Source: Capnocytophaga sputigena (GTDB taxonomy: Bacteria; Bacteroidota; Bacteroidia; Flavobacteriales; Flavobacteriaceae). From it: 64,000 nucleotides of DNA. Below, piece by piece: positions 8,391-17,784 of the stretch. The stretch lies in assembly GCF_900446695.1 (NCBI RefSeq), contig NZ_UAVP01000008.1:496001-560000 (forward strand), read 5' to 3'. Positions within the stretch are counted from its first letter, which is position 1. Every line of letters starts with the position of its first letter. Made by a program: the position numbers and the translations under genes. The notes beneath the pieces were generated by a model. It was given only the letters and a program-made list of their open reading frames with translations. It did not search any database and was not told the DNA's origin.

Positions 8391-9470
8391 TTACCTATTA
8401 TTAAAACGGTTGAGGCGTTGGAGACTTAAGAGCTGTAAACGCTTCAAACTGAACCCTACTTTTTTGTTGAAATAATCGGTGATGAAGGCTTCTTTTTTCA
8501 GTAGGTTGTTATACGATAAGGCTGCTCGTTGTGCTTCTTCATCCGTGCTATCTACAGGAGTCTTCGCAATATTTTTGGCTATCTCTATCTGGGTGTTGAG
8601 ATTGGTGAGGGGTACGCTTATCATCTCGGCAAAATCGTTTTCGGCTGAAAGCATTGCTTGAAAGGTGATAAATCCGTAGTGATTGGGCGTGCTTTGGGTA
8701 AAATTACAATAGTAGCATTCCTCATCTATACCTGCTTGGTTGTGTGCATTTTGGCATTGGGTAAGCGATGCAAAATACTGAAAAGGCAAGGCCCTATTGC
8801 AGTTGTTTAAGTCGCGCTTTTTGGGGTAATACTGCAAAGCATAAAGGGCAGTATCATCATTAGGAAAGCCGTATAGCTGTTTGTTAGAACTCGCGCGATA
8901 ATCCTTCTGACTGATATTCAAAAACGCCTGACGGTCGTAAGGGTATAGCTCATCGCCCAACAAGCGAGCAAATTGGTGATGCACAATGCGCATCAGCACA
9001 TATACTTTATTCTTGTCGCGAGGGTCGAAATTATTGATGTTATACAAATGGAATTCACGCCCTACCGCACTGCTATTGATGAGCTCTTGTCCGTTGCCAT
9101 CGATGTTTTTACCGCCGTAGAGATATATTTTCAAAGGAGCTTTCCCTTTCCAGAAATTAGCCCCTCCTAAAGAGGGCTCACTATAGAGTTCGAGCCATAG
9201 GTATTTAATAGCCTCGAGTACCGGTTTTACTTTGCTTACTTCGGGCGGATAGGTATAGGTGCCTTTAGGGGCAGTGTTTTTGTCCCAACGGTATTCCACA
9301 GCAATGCCATAAGGCAAGGTGATATTGGTTTCTATCCACTTGTCTAAATCGGTATAGGCTTGCTGAGCGGTTTCGGTATCTACAACGCTTTGTGTAGAAA
9401 GTTTTTCACGCTGACAGCTCACTGTGAGGATTAATACCGTAATGAGTGCTATTTTTAAAAGGTTTTTCAT
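8391..9470 (-). CDS. Peptidase_Mx1-like lipoprotein with degenerate zinc motif
   Basis: 359 residues from the ATG at 9470, which gives an SPII signal (ALITVLILTVSC, then QREK). A longer frame to 9506 would start inside a dispersed repeat. The layout (LPYGIAVEYRWD, EAIKYLWLELYS, then VLMRIVHHQFARLLGDELYP) follows the 'putative zinc-binding metallopeptidase' family found next to SusCD. The expected HExxH reads H165-Q-F-A-R169: the catalytic Glu is Gln and the second His is Arg. Proteolysis is therefore unlikely and a binding or scaffolding role is more likely, fitting an iron capture rather than glycan or peptide system. The fold assignment is family knowledge; loss of activity is inference. 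Confidence 0.78.
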   Translation of the reverse strand: MKNLLKIALITVLILTVSCQREKLSTQSVVDTETAQQAYTDLDKWIETNITLPYGIAVEYRWDKNTAPKGTYTYPPEVSKVKPVLEAIKYLWLELYSEPSLGGANFWKGKAPLKIYLYGGKNIDGNGQELINSSAVGREFHLYNINNFDPRDKNKVYVLMRIVHHQFARLLGDELYPYDRQAFLNISQKDYRASSNKQLYGFPNDDTALYALQYYPKKRDLNNCNRALPFQYFASLTQCQNAHNQAGIDEECYYCNFTQSTPNHYGFITFQAMLSAENDFAEMISVPLTNLNTQIEIAKNIAKTPVDSTDEEAQRAALSYNNLLKKEAFITDYFNKKVGFSLKRLQLLSLQRLNRFNNR

Positions 9471-9484
9471 ATAAGTTTTATTTA

Positions 9485-9504
9485 TTGCTTGTCGTGCTAC
9501 GACC
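9485..9504 (-). repeat. Dispersed GGTCGTAGCACGAC module
   Basis: The minus strand reads GGTCGTAGCACGACAAGCAA, identical to 35945-35964 on the plus strand. It occupies the gap between the susD-like stop and the next lipoprotein start. Confidence 0.75.
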
Positions 9505-9506
9505 AC

Positions 9507-10940
9507 TTACCTCGGGTTTGCAGGCAAACCGCGGTTGATGGCTTCTATAGGGAGTTGTATCACTTTGCGCAAATCCTCTTTTTGGAGGGGTTCATTAGTG
9601 CGATTTACAGGGGTGTAAAAACGCCTGATGTCTAACCAACGCATTCCCTCGTGCATAAATTCCCATTGACGCAGAAAAGCGATATTCTTGATTGCTCCTA
9701 ACTGACGAATGCTAAGCCCATAGAAAGGCGAGTAGTTGCGATAATCGTCATCGGTAGAGGCTATAAGGTCTTCCACGGTGATATTGCGAGGATTATCGAA
9801 CTTTATTTTTTGAAATTCGCGATATTCTAAGAGTAGTTGGTTGTAGTTTTTGAGCATAGCATAAGCTTCCATACGGTTGAGCATCACCTCATCGGTAGTA
9901 AGTAGTACGTTTGATACATACAAATCAGTAGGTTTGCTACCGGTACTACCAAAGAGCGACAACTCATCAAACTTGGCGATATACATCCCATTATACACAG
10001 GAGTGGGCGAGGTCGCTGGCGTGTAGTAGGCAGCGTTATTGTTCATCAGTTGGGTAGTAAATCCGTACTTAGCCGTAGGGAGCTCTCTTGCCCAACGCGA
10101 TTGCACGGTGGTGATGAGCAAATTTGCTTCTTCTTCAGGCTGGGTATAACGCTGGTAGAGATATGGACGATTATTGAAAGCATACACATCGTAATAGTCT
10201 TTTTTCCAGTGGCGCAACTGCGTTTTAGGTTGCGTAAGTACATAGTTAGCATAGTCTATCACGGTTTGCCATTCGCCTTTAAACAGATAGAAACGCGAGG
10301 CAAAAGCATAAGCAGCACGCTTGTTGAAATGAAACTTAAGTTTGGCGTAATAGGCATCACTTACTAAGGTAATTCCTAATTTAAGGTCTTCTTCTATCTT
10401 CTGATAAACCTCATACACAGTGCCTCTGCTGTATTGCACCAAAGCGTTTTTCTCGGGCGTAGTGAGGTAAGGAATCCCCATATCGTTTTTAGAGGCTTCG
10501 CCTTTGTAGGGCTCTGCCCAAATATTCACGAGCATAAAGTGCAGGTAAGCCCTGAGCAAGAAAGCCTCGCCATAGAGCGCTTTTACGCGTTCGGTTTTGG
10601 GGTAGCGGGCTAAAAGTTCTAAGGCTTTATTAGCTTGTGCAATGCCTCGGTAACAACTATTCCAATAGAACAAAGGCGCATCAAGGTCTTCTTGGTCTTC
10701 ATCTTCCCAGCGGTACATCGCTTCATTCAAACGGGTATGCACGCCATTTTCGCGTTCGGCTACATTGTCGGTGCGGGTTTCGAGGAAAGGGAAATAGCTC
10801 GCATCGGGGTAAGCCCCCGTAAGAAGCTCGGCTATTTTTTCTTCCGAATCGAGGGGAACATTTAGAGAGGCATCGGGGTCTTTGTCTAAATAGTTGCAAC
10901 TTAGCAATAACAAAGAAAATATGTAAATTAAATGTTTCAT
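9507..10940 (-). CDS. RagB/SusD-family outer-membrane lipoprotein
   Basis: 477 residues, with a lipoprotein signal (YIFSLLLLSC, then NYLDKDPDASL). SusD N-terminal features are clear: the EEKIAELLTGAYPDA helix, FYWNSCYRGIAQANKALELL and the TPR-like region YGEAFLLRAYLHFMLVNIWAEPYKG. The C-terminus has the usual AFLRQWEFMHEGMRWLDIRRF box. SusD-like proteins form the lid over the SusC barrel and bind the ligand on the outside. The gene lies directly after the SusC gene with a 43-bp gap filled by TTAATTG repeats, and before the Mx1-like gene. Within this locus the ligand is more likely iron-carrier related than a glycan (inference from gene content). Confidence 0.92.
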   Translation of the reverse strand: MKHLIYIFSLLLLSCNYLDKDPDASLNVPLDSEEKIAELLTGAYPDASYFPFLETRTDNVAERENGVHTRLNEAMYRWEDEDQEDLDAPLFYWNSCYRGIAQANKALELLARYPKTERVKALYGEAFLLRAYLHFMLVNIWAEPYKGEASKNDMGIPYLTTPEKNALVQYSRGTVYEVYQKIEEDLKLGITLVSDAYYAKLKFHFNKRAAYAFASRFYLFKGEWQTVIDYANYVLTQPKTQLRHWKKDYYDVYAFNNRPYLYQRYTQPEEEANLLITTVQSRWARELPTAKYGFTTQLMNNNAAYYTPATSPTPVYNGMYIAKFDELSLFGSTGSKPTDLYVSNVLLTTDEVMLNRMEAYAMLKNYNQLLLEYREFQKIKFDNPRNITVEDLIASTDDDYRNYSPFYGLSIRQLGAIKNIAFLRQWEFMHEGMRWLDIRRFYTPVNRTNEPLQKEDLRKVIQLPIEAINRGLPANPR

Positions 10941-10983
10941 TCAGTTTTAAACTATTAATTTTCAATTGTTAATTGTTAATTCA

Positions 10984-13900
10984 TTAAAATCCTATTTGGA
11001 ATGACAAGGTATATTGTTTGGGGGTAGGCAGTGATACCCCTCCAGACTTGTAATACTCAGGGTCTTGACCGTTGAGTTTGCTATCGGAATAAATAAGGAA
11101 TGGATTAGTGGCTTGCGCTCGCACGGTGAGGCTGCTCATACCATAGCGTTCCAAAGCCTTTTTGGGTACGCGGTAGCCCAATGATATACTCTTCATACGC
11201 ACAAAGCTGCCATCGGCTACGCGATTTTGAGAATAGTTGTACGTATTATAAGCGCGCTCTATATTCTCCTTGCCAATGAGATTGATAAGACTCTGTGAAG
11301 GCAATGAGGGCACCTCGGTACGGAGCTCATCGTAAGGATGCAACCAGCGATTGTAATATTCTTTAGAAAAGACATTCAAATCGCCAAAAGCGGGATCGAA
11401 AGTAGGGTTCAAGCGGATTTTATTTCCCGCTTGCGCCGAGATAAAGAAAGAGGCTTCCCAGTTTTTGTAAGTAAAAGTGTTAGAGAGCCCTGCAATCACA
11501 TTAGGTTCTACTGAGCCGTGATAGATAAGGTAAGATTTTGAGTACTGTGTGTCGAGAAAATCAGCGCCTACTACATTGGCATTTGCGCGGTTGTTAAGGG
11601 GATACAATCCAAAATCAAAAGTAGGTAAGCCTTGGTGGTTCACTCCTTGATAGTTGAACGAAAACAATGAGCCTTTAGGGTAACCCACGATATTGCCGCG
11701 CCCTGTACCCGATACCATATCGAAAGTGTTAGGAGTGTTGAGCAAACGGGTAATCTTTTGGTTCATATAGCTGAACGAGATAGTAGTTGCCCATTGGAAA
11801 TCTTGCTGCTGTATGTTTTTGGTATTCAGAGATAACTCTATACCGCGGGTGCGCATATCGCCAAAATTGGCGTACTTATAGTATTCGCCGCCTATGCCCG
11901 AAGTGCGAATCAGGTCGATAAGGTCGAATGAATTACGCTGATAAACATCTACCGACATACTGATGCGATTGTTGAAAAATCCTGCATCGACACCGAGATT
12001 CAGTTCGTACATCTTCTCCCAAGTGAGGTCGCGGTTCTCTAAGTGCAGCAAGCGCAAGGCATTTTCTCTATCGCTAAAGCGGTAGCGGTTTTGCACATAG
12101 TTTTGGAATACACTATAAGAATTTATCGCTTGCTCGTTCATTTTGGCAGTAAGCCCATAGCTGGCTCTCAGGGCAAGGGTACTGATGTTTTTGCTGTTGA
12201 AAAAATCTTCGCGGTCTATATTCCACTTTGCCCCCACATTCCACGTAGGCAACCAGCGCGAACGCGTACCACGACCAGCGGTATTAGACCCTTCGTAGTT
12301 CAGCACGGCATTGGCGATATACTTACCTTTATAGCCATACGTACCACTGGCAGAAAAGGTGATGCCACGGTCGTATTTTTCGGTAAGAGCAAAATAGTTG
12401 TTACCCTCGTTGAGGAGCTTTTGAAAAATCAGCGGATTGGTAAACACCTGATTGCCGCGATCATACTGAATGCCGTAGCCTTGGAAAGGCGTAACAGTGC
12501 GGTCGGCATAGCGAATTTCGGCAAAACCAAAGGCTTTGAGATCGTGGTGCTCGTGCAAGGTGCGGTGATAATCAACCGCCAAGCGTCCCATATAGCTTTT
12601 GAGAGAGGTTTCCGTTTTATTGAAAATACCCCCATTGGTGAGCGCTATTTGCGGAGGTGCTAAAGGATTGTCCTTATTTTTGAGTAAATAGATATTATCA
12701 TTGGCTACTTGAGGGGTTTCATTGGCGCGAAACGCCTTGATAACATTAGAATTTTCGGTGATGTAATGCGATGATTGTGTTTGTGCTTGGCGTGCGGATA
12801 CTAAGGCAGTAACCTCTAAATGCGGATTGAGCTTGTAAGAGGCTTCAGCTTGTATTTTGAAGTCGAGTACATCGATTTTCATATAGTTGTTGCGATATTC
12901 CTCCAAAATATTGAAAGGCGCCCAGTTGTTGCGGTAGTACTCCAAATTACCCTGTGCATCTTTAGGTCGCAAAGTGCGCGACGTGCCTAACGCATACGAA
13001 AAAGGGTTGATGTCAAAATCACGCTCGAAAGCACCTACAGCTGTGTTTTTACGCTGTGCAAAAGTGCCAGGGGCTTTCTGACTGCGTAAATTCCCTACGG
13101 CTGTAAAAGTAGCTTTTAGTTGGTCGTTGATATAAAAAGTATTTTTGAGGTTGGCAGTGATACGTTTCACATTATCGGTAATCGTCCAGCCGCTATCGTG
13201 ATAATAACCTAACGAAGCATAACTTGTACTATTTTTGCCTCCACCGCTAAATGTAATAGTATGGCTGCGTATGGGGTTGATAGAAAAAAGATGTTTGAAC
13301 CAATCGGTATTGGCATATTCGCGTTCTCTCATAAAGGCAGCTTGAGCTGCTGGCGTATTGGGGTAGTAGTAATTGCCGGTGTTGGGGTTGATGGTACTCA
13401 CGCCTTTATACCACTGGTAGTAAATGCCGCTGCGCCTGCCATAAAGGGTGTTTTGCAAATTGAAATAGCCTTTGCTGTTCATCTCTTGCAAGAGTGACAT
13501 CGTTTCTTGCGAGTTCAGCAAGTCAAAATCTTTATACGACGGAATGGTGCGAAAACTCTGTTCGTAGCTATACGTAATGCGGTTAGGCGTATCGCGTTTG
13601 CCCGATTTGGTTGTAATAACAATCACCCCATTGAGGGCGCGCGCTCCATACATAGAAGTAGCCGATGCGTCTTTCAGCACTTGTATATCCTCTATATCAG
13701 TAGCGTTGAGTCCGGCAATAGCCGAGCTCACTAAGGTAACCGCATCACCCGAAACCAATTGATCAAGACTGAGGGACACCAAATCTTCATAAATCGCCCC
13801 ATCGATTACCCAAAGCGGTTGTACATTTCCTATGATAGAAGCCCCCCCGCGAATATTGATGCGCGGCGCCGAACCAAAAGACCCCGTTACATTTTGGATA

Positions 13901-14337
13901 GAAAGCCCTGCTACACGCCCTTCGAGCATACGTGATATATCGGCAACGCCTTCCATTTTGATATTGTCCATTTTCACCGAAGCAGCTGCCCCTGTAAATA
14001 CGCGGTTTTGTATTTTCTGGTAGCCCGTGAGTACTACCCCCTCTAAAGCTTGGGCTTCTTCTTGGAGTACGATTTGCAGGCTCTCCCCTTTGATTTTGAA
14101 ACGTTGGGTTTTCATTCCCACATAACTCACTTCAAGGGTTTGCCCTACTTGCGCTTTGATGCTGAAATGCCCCTCCATATCGGTACTAGTGCCTATATGT
14201 GATTCTTTTACCACTATCGTCGCACCCAACAGCGGAGTGCCATTGGTTTCTTTTACCGTTCCTTTGAGGGTAAAGGTTTGAGCGCTAACAGATAGGCTTA
14301 CGAGGAGAAAAAGGAGTATGTATAACAGTTTGTTCAT
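10984..14337 (-). CDS. SusC/RagA-family TonB-linked outer-membrane transporter
   Basis: 1117 residues. Signal peptide (LLYILLFLLVSLSVSAQ), CarboxypepD_reg-like domain (about 22-100, with TVKETNGTPLLGATIVVKES), plug domain (about 115-240, with the IEDIQVLKDASATSMYGARALNGVIVITTK box) and a C-terminal 22-strand barrel ending in the terminal aromatic strand YTLSFQIGF. It works with the SusD-like lid and TonB-ExbBD to import a ligand across the outer membrane. The start is 2 nt after the stop of the FecA-like gene, so the two receptors are translationally linked. This pairing of a FecA-type and a SusC-type receptor in one operon is characteristic of the iron capture system and unusual for a glycan PUL. 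Confidence 0.93.
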   Translation of the reverse strand: MNKLLYILLFLLVSLSVSAQTFTLKGTVKETNGTPLLGATIVVKESHIGTSTDMEGHFSIKAQVGQTLEVSYVGMKTQRFKIKGESLQIVLQEEAQALEGVVLTGYQKIQNRVFTGAAASVKMDNIKMEGVADISRMLEGRVAGLSIQNVTGSFGSAPRINIRGGASIIGNVQPLWVIDGAIYEDLVSLSLDQLVSGDAVTLVSSAIAGLNATDIEDIQVLKDASATSMYGARALNGVIVITTKSGKRDTPNRITYSYEQSFRTIPSYKDFDLLNSQETMSLLQEMNSKGYFNLQNTLYGRRSGIYYQWYKGVSTINPNTGNYYYPNTPAAQAAFMREREYANTDWFKHLFSINPIRSHTITFSGGGKNSTSYASLGYYHDSGWTITDNVKRITANLKNTFYINDQLKATFTAVGNLRSQKAPGTFAQRKNTAVGAFERDFDINPFSYALGTSRTLRPKDAQGNLEYYRNNWAPFNILEEYRNNYMKIDVLDFKIQAEASYKLNPHLEVTALVSARQAQTQSSHYITENSNVIKAFRANETPQVANDNIYLLKNKDNPLAPPQIALTNGGIFNKTETSLKSYMGRLAVDYHRTLHEHHDLKAFGFAEIRYADRTVTPFQGYGIQYDRGNQVFTNPLIFQKLLNEGNNYFALTEKYDRGITFSASGTYGYKGKYIANAVLNYEGSNTAGRGTRSRWLPTWNVGAKWNIDREDFFNSKNISTLALRASYGLTAKMNEQAINSYSVFQNYVQNRYRFSDRENALRLLHLENRDLTWEKMYELNLGVDAGFFNNRISMSVDVYQRNSFDLIDLIRTSGIGGEYYKYANFGDMRTRGIELSLNTKNIQQQDFQWATTISFSYMNQKITRLLNTPNTFDMVSGTGRGNIVGYPKGSLFSFNYQGVNHQGLPTFDFGLYPLNNRANANVVGADFLDTQYSKSYLIYHGSVEPNVIAGLSNTFTYKNWEASFFISAQAGNKIRLNPTFDPAFGDLNVFSKEYYNRWLHPYDELRTEVPSLPSQSLINLIGKENIERAYNTYNYSQNRVADGSFVRMKSISLGYRVPKKALERYGMSSLTVRAQATNPFLIYSDSKLNGQDPEYYKSGGVSLPTPKQYTLSFQIGF

Positions 14338-14339
14338 CG

Positions 14340-16652
14340 TTAATTTACTTTGTAAATGATGCCACCAAAAATACCCAAAGGATGCCCTGGACGCAATCCT
14401 GAAGGGTGACGGGATACCAAATAAGTGCGATTGGTAAGGTTGATAGCATTTAGGGTGAGGGTAAAACGGCGAGCGAAATGCGCTTTAGCAGCAACATCGA
14501 TAATGGTATAGGCAGGAATTTTATGACGTTCGGCGATAAGTCCTTGCCCTGGTTCAGTGCGCACAGCGCCATTATAGCGAATACCTATATTCAGTTCGTA
14601 TTTTTTATACTCAGCTCCTATACTCAAGTTGAGGCTATGGCGGTTGATATAAGGAATTTCGTCACCCGCAATCACTCGCCCCCAAGAGTTGCTCTCGAAA
14701 GAGTTTTTCATCTTAGTATCGGTGAAGGTGTAAGAGAGTTGTAAGGGGGTTTTTATAGGAGATTCCTCAGGGAATGGCTGGTATTGTGCGATAAACTCAG
14801 CTCCTTTCACGACAGCTTCCCCCACGTTGAACTGTTCGAGGGTACCTGTACCGCCCATAGCCGCAAGGTCGCTACCCAACATATTGCTGTAGTTATTGTA
14901 AAAACCTATCAATTCAGTTTTTAGTTGTTTGTAATTCACACGCAAGCCCGCTTCAAAGTTGATACTGCTTTCGGGTTTTTGGTTTTCGGTGAGTAGGGTG
15001 ATGTTACCATTTCTGTCCATCACACGCTTTTCTTTACTCACCCCTGGGGGTGAAAAGCCCTTGTGTACACCAGCAAAAGCAGACAGCCCATCGGTGAGGT
15101 TGTAGTGCAGTCCCAAACTGGGTATCACGGCATTGGCTACATTGGTGGTTTCTATGCGTTTTTGCCCTGTACGGCGGGTATCAGCAGTAGTATAATCTTT
15201 TTCTAACAATTCTATATGTTCAAAGCGCAAGCCCGCAGTTACAGTGAGCTGTTTGTAAGTCAGTTTAGAAAGCCAATAAGCCGCTAAGGCATTGGCACGG
15301 GTTATCTTATTCGCCTGACTGCCCTGCAGACCTTTCCAAAGGAGTTGCATTTGCTGGTTTTTCATCGCATAGATATCGTCCCACTGGTTGCGGTCTTCTT
15401 CATCGGTGTGGTAACGCAGCCCCCACTCATTGTCTAAATAACAATTGCCCCATATCGCTTTGTATTCCGCTTTGGTTTGCACGCCACGAGAGAAATAGTT
15501 GCGGTAGTTGGCACGCACAAATAGCCCAGGGTTGTCCTTCAACCGCTCGTAATCGTTGTAGAACACGCGGCTATCGGTTTTACCTGAAAGTATATCAAAA
15601 TAAGGAACATTAGTTTCGGGGTCGGAGAGAATTTGCCCAATGGTGCGTTTTTCGTTGGCTGAAGTGCCGTATTTCACCGATTCAAGTTTGTACCAATTGC
15701 GGAAGAAGGTATTGTAATAGAAGTGAGTAGTAAATTTTAGTCGGTTAGAAAACTGAAGAAGGTAAGTCCCCACCCACTGGGTGTGTCGGGTTGTGAGGTG
15801 GTCTTTTTGAGAGCCTACATAGCGCAGGAAAGGCGTTCGGGCAAAATCGGTTTGGGTGAGCCCCACATAAGTTTCGTTAGAATCTTCGTCGGCATAGCCC
15901 GCTTTGAGTTCAAAAGAGTGGTTAGCCCCTTCGGTTTTAGCGGTATTCACTTTGAATTTAGCAATCAAATCATTGCGTTTGAAGCCTGCATTTTGTTTGT
16001 TTTCAAAATGTTTGAAGCCATCGGACTGGTAGCGGAGGTATTCCACCATATAGCCAAAGTGTTTTTTACTGTCGCCTGCGTTGATGTGCGTTTTAAGGGT
16101 ATTGTTAGTTCCACTGGAAGCACTTAGCTTGGCTGAAAATTTAGTAGGGATAGCCGTGGATACCATATTGATAGCCCCACCGGTAGTGAACGGACCGTAT
16201 TGCACTTGGCTACTGCCTTTTACCACCTCCACCGCTTGCATACGAGCCGCATTAGGAAAATAGTAAGCCGCAGGGGCAGCATAAGGAGCAGGAGCCGCCA
16301 AAATACCATCCTCCATCAAGGTGATTTTCTCACTTCGTTCTGCTTTAGTGCCTCGCAAACTGATGTTAGGTCGCAAGCCATAACCATCTTCTTCGTACAC
16401 ATTCACCCCAGGGACAGCTTTGAGCATACGGTTGATATCAGTATAGCCCATTTTTTGAATTTCTTGAGGAGAAATGTAATACGCTGATCCCGTACGGTTG
16501 CGCGCCTGAAACTTGCTACCTAATATTTGCTGAGCCGATACCGTTACTTCGTCTAATTTTTGAATGGTATCTTTCTGTTGTTCATTTTGTTGAGCAAAAG
16601 CAAAAGAGGTAGATAGCCAAGATAAAAGTATAAAAACACCCAATGTTTTCAT
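14340..16652 (-). CDS. FecA-like TonB-dependent outer-membrane receptor
   Basis: 770 residues. Signal peptide ending SFAFAQ, an N-terminal TonB box region (KLDEVTVSAQQILGSKFQ), plug (about 55-170, with YGLRPNISLRGTKAERSEKITLMEDGI and VEVVKGSSQVQYGPFTTGGAINMVS) and a barrel with terminal GIFGGIIYKVN. The plug and loop pattern is that of ferric-citrate type receptors (COG4772). It lacks the periplasmic signalling domain that couples FecA to an anti-sigma factor. First gene of the operon, with its own promoter (16675-16706). It probably passes iron through the outer membrane while the SusCD module binds the host carrier (inference). No Fur box could be identified by eye. Confidence 0.88.
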   Translation of the reverse strand: MKTLGVFILLSWLSTSFAFAQQNEQQKDTIQKLDEVTVSAQQILGSKFQARNRTGSAYYISPQEIQKMGYTDINRMLKAVPGVNVYEEDGYGLRPNISLRGTKAERSEKITLMEDGILAAPAPYAAPAAYYFPNAARMQAVEVVKGSSQVQYGPFTTGGAINMVSTAIPTKFSAKLSASSGTNNTLKTHINAGDSKKHFGYMVEYLRYQSDGFKHFENKQNAGFKRNDLIAKFKVNTAKTEGANHSFELKAGYADEDSNETYVGLTQTDFARTPFLRYVGSQKDHLTTRHTQWVGTYLLQFSNRLKFTTHFYYNTFFRNWYKLESVKYGTSANEKRTIGQILSDPETNVPYFDILSGKTDSRVFYNDYERLKDNPGLFVRANYRNYFSRGVQTKAEYKAIWGNCYLDNEWGLRYHTDEEDRNQWDDIYAMKNQQMQLLWKGLQGSQANKITRANALAAYWLSKLTYKQLTVTAGLRFEHIELLEKDYTTADTRRTGQKRIETTNVANAVIPSLGLHYNLTDGLSAFAGVHKGFSPPGVSKEKRVMDRNGNITLLTENQKPESSINFEAGLRVNYKQLKTELIGFYNNYSNMLGSDLAAMGGTGTLEQFNVGEAVVKGAEFIAQYQPFPEESPIKTPLQLSYTFTDTKMKNSFESNSWGRVIAGDEIPYINRHSLNLSIGAEYKKYELNIGIRYNGAVRTEPGQGLIAERHKIPAYTIIDVAAKAHFARRFTLTLNAINLTNRTYLVSRHPSGLRPGHPLGIFGGIIYKVN

Positions 16653-16674
16653 ATAGAAATCTTAAAATCGGGCG

Positions 16675-16706
16675 CAAAAGTACGTATTATTTATAAATAA
16701 AACAAA
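16675..16706 (-). promoter_or_regulatory. Promoter of the iron-capture-type operon
   Basis: On the minus strand TTTG (16703-16706) is 20 bp upstream of TACTTTTG (16675-16682), an ideal Bacteroidetes promoter. The ATG of the FecA-like gene follows 22 bp after the -7 box. The following DNA (16714-16740) carries ATTACGAG repeats. Confidence 0.7.
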
Positions 16707-16802
16707 TAAGGATTGGAAATTACGAGTTACGAATTACGAAGAAAATCGGCTATCTATAAAAGTTTTTATTTTATAAGAGGATGTCCGAAAAGTTTTATTT
16801 TA

Positions 16803-16827
16803 TAGGGGCGTTTGCAAAACGCCCCTA
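16803..16827. terminator. GC-rich palindrome, possible terminator and dispersed repeat
   Basis: AGGGGCGTTT and its exact complement flank a 3-nt loop. The motif family GTAGGGGCG...CGCCCCTAC occurs as a dispersed palindrome in many bacteria. It lies 9 bp after the glutaminase stop, with a T-rich stretch beyond it on the minus strand. Confidence 0.6.
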
Positions 16828-16835
16828 CAATGTAA

Positions 16836-17750
16836 CTAAAAAATAGAGGTATGCGTTTGGGCGGTAAACATTTCTAAGAACTTCATTCCTCTATACGAAT
16901 TGCCTTTGTCGTTGAGTTTGGGACTCCATACCGCTATGCTGTAATGATTGGGCAATAAGGCAACAATCCCCCCTCCTACTCCACTCTTACCAGGTAAACC
17001 TACTTTAAAAGCAAACTCTCCGGACTCATCATAAAATCCGCAGGTTTGCATTATGGCGTTTACGCGCTTGGTACAGGTTTCGGTAAGGATTTGTACGCGA
17101 TCGTGCATACGGATACCGTCGTTGGCAAGAAATGAGAAGATATACGCCATCGATTTGCAAGTGAGTTCCAAAGAACAGAGTTTGAAATAGAAGTTGAGCA
17201 CCTCAATAGGGTCGTTTTCGATATTCCCGAGCGACTTGATGTAATAACACAAGGCAAAATTGCGATATCCTACTGATTTTTCGGATTCGGCTACTAAAAT
17301 AGAGTAGTTGATGCTATCATCGTTAGCCAATTCGCGTACAAAAGTGAGGAAATCGGCTTCGGCATCTTCTAAAATAGAGAGCAAAATATCACACACTACT
17401 ATCGCCCCTGCATTGATGAGTGGATTACGCGGAATACCATTATCGGCTTCTAATTGCACCAAGGAGTTGAACGAAGTACCCGACGGTTCTACATCTACGC
17501 GTTTCCACAATTGGTCGCCTATGATACTATAGGCCAAAGAGAGGGCGAGCACTTTGGCGATACTCTGCGCCGAAAATTTTACATCGCAGTCGCCTATGCC
17601 ATACGATTGCTTGTTGAGACTATAGAAGTACACCCCAAACTGTTCGGGGTTCACTTGTGCTAATTCGGGAATGTAAGTAGGGACGGTACCGGCATTTTCA
17701 CCCTTTAATACTTCCTCATAAACAGCATCGATTATTTTTGAATATTTCAT
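16836..17750 (-). CDS. glsA: Glutaminase A
   Basis: 304 residues from the ATG at 17750 (an upstream TTG at 17756 is less likely). It converts L-glutamine to glutamate and ammonia. It has the serine beta-lactamase-like glutaminase fold with SAQSIAK (Ser nucleophile and Lys), NPLINAGAIVVCD, VAESEKSVGYRN and the closing GLPGKSGVGGGIVALLP. The length is normal for the short bacterial form without STAS or ankyrin domains. It is in the same orientation as the neighbouring genes but separated from the FecA-like gene by a palindrome and that operon's promoter. The start lies close to a TTTTCAATTGATAATTG repeat. Confidence 0.93.
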   Translation of the reverse strand: MKYSKIIDAVYEEVLKGENAGTVPTYIPELAQVNPEQFGVYFYSLNKQSYGIGDCDVKFSAQSIAKVLALSLAYSIIGDQLWKRVDVEPSGTSFNSLVQLEADNGIPRNPLINAGAIVVCDILLSILEDAEADFLTFVRELANDDSINYSILVAESEKSVGYRNFALCYYIKSLGNIENDPIEVLNFYFKLCSLELTCKSMAYIFSFLANDGIRMHDRVQILTETCTKRVNAIMQTCGFYDESGEFAFKVGLPGKSGVGGGIVALLPNHYSIAVWSPKLNDKGNSYRGMKFLEMFTAQTHTSIF

Positions 17751-17784
17751 TTTCAATTGATAATTGACAGTTAATAATTATTTT

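Noticed and set aside
12043-12663. 206-residue open frame antisense to the susC-like gene
   Set aside because: It lies wholly inside a well-supported SusC barrel gene, has no promoter or family likeness, and follows from codon bias of the sense strand.
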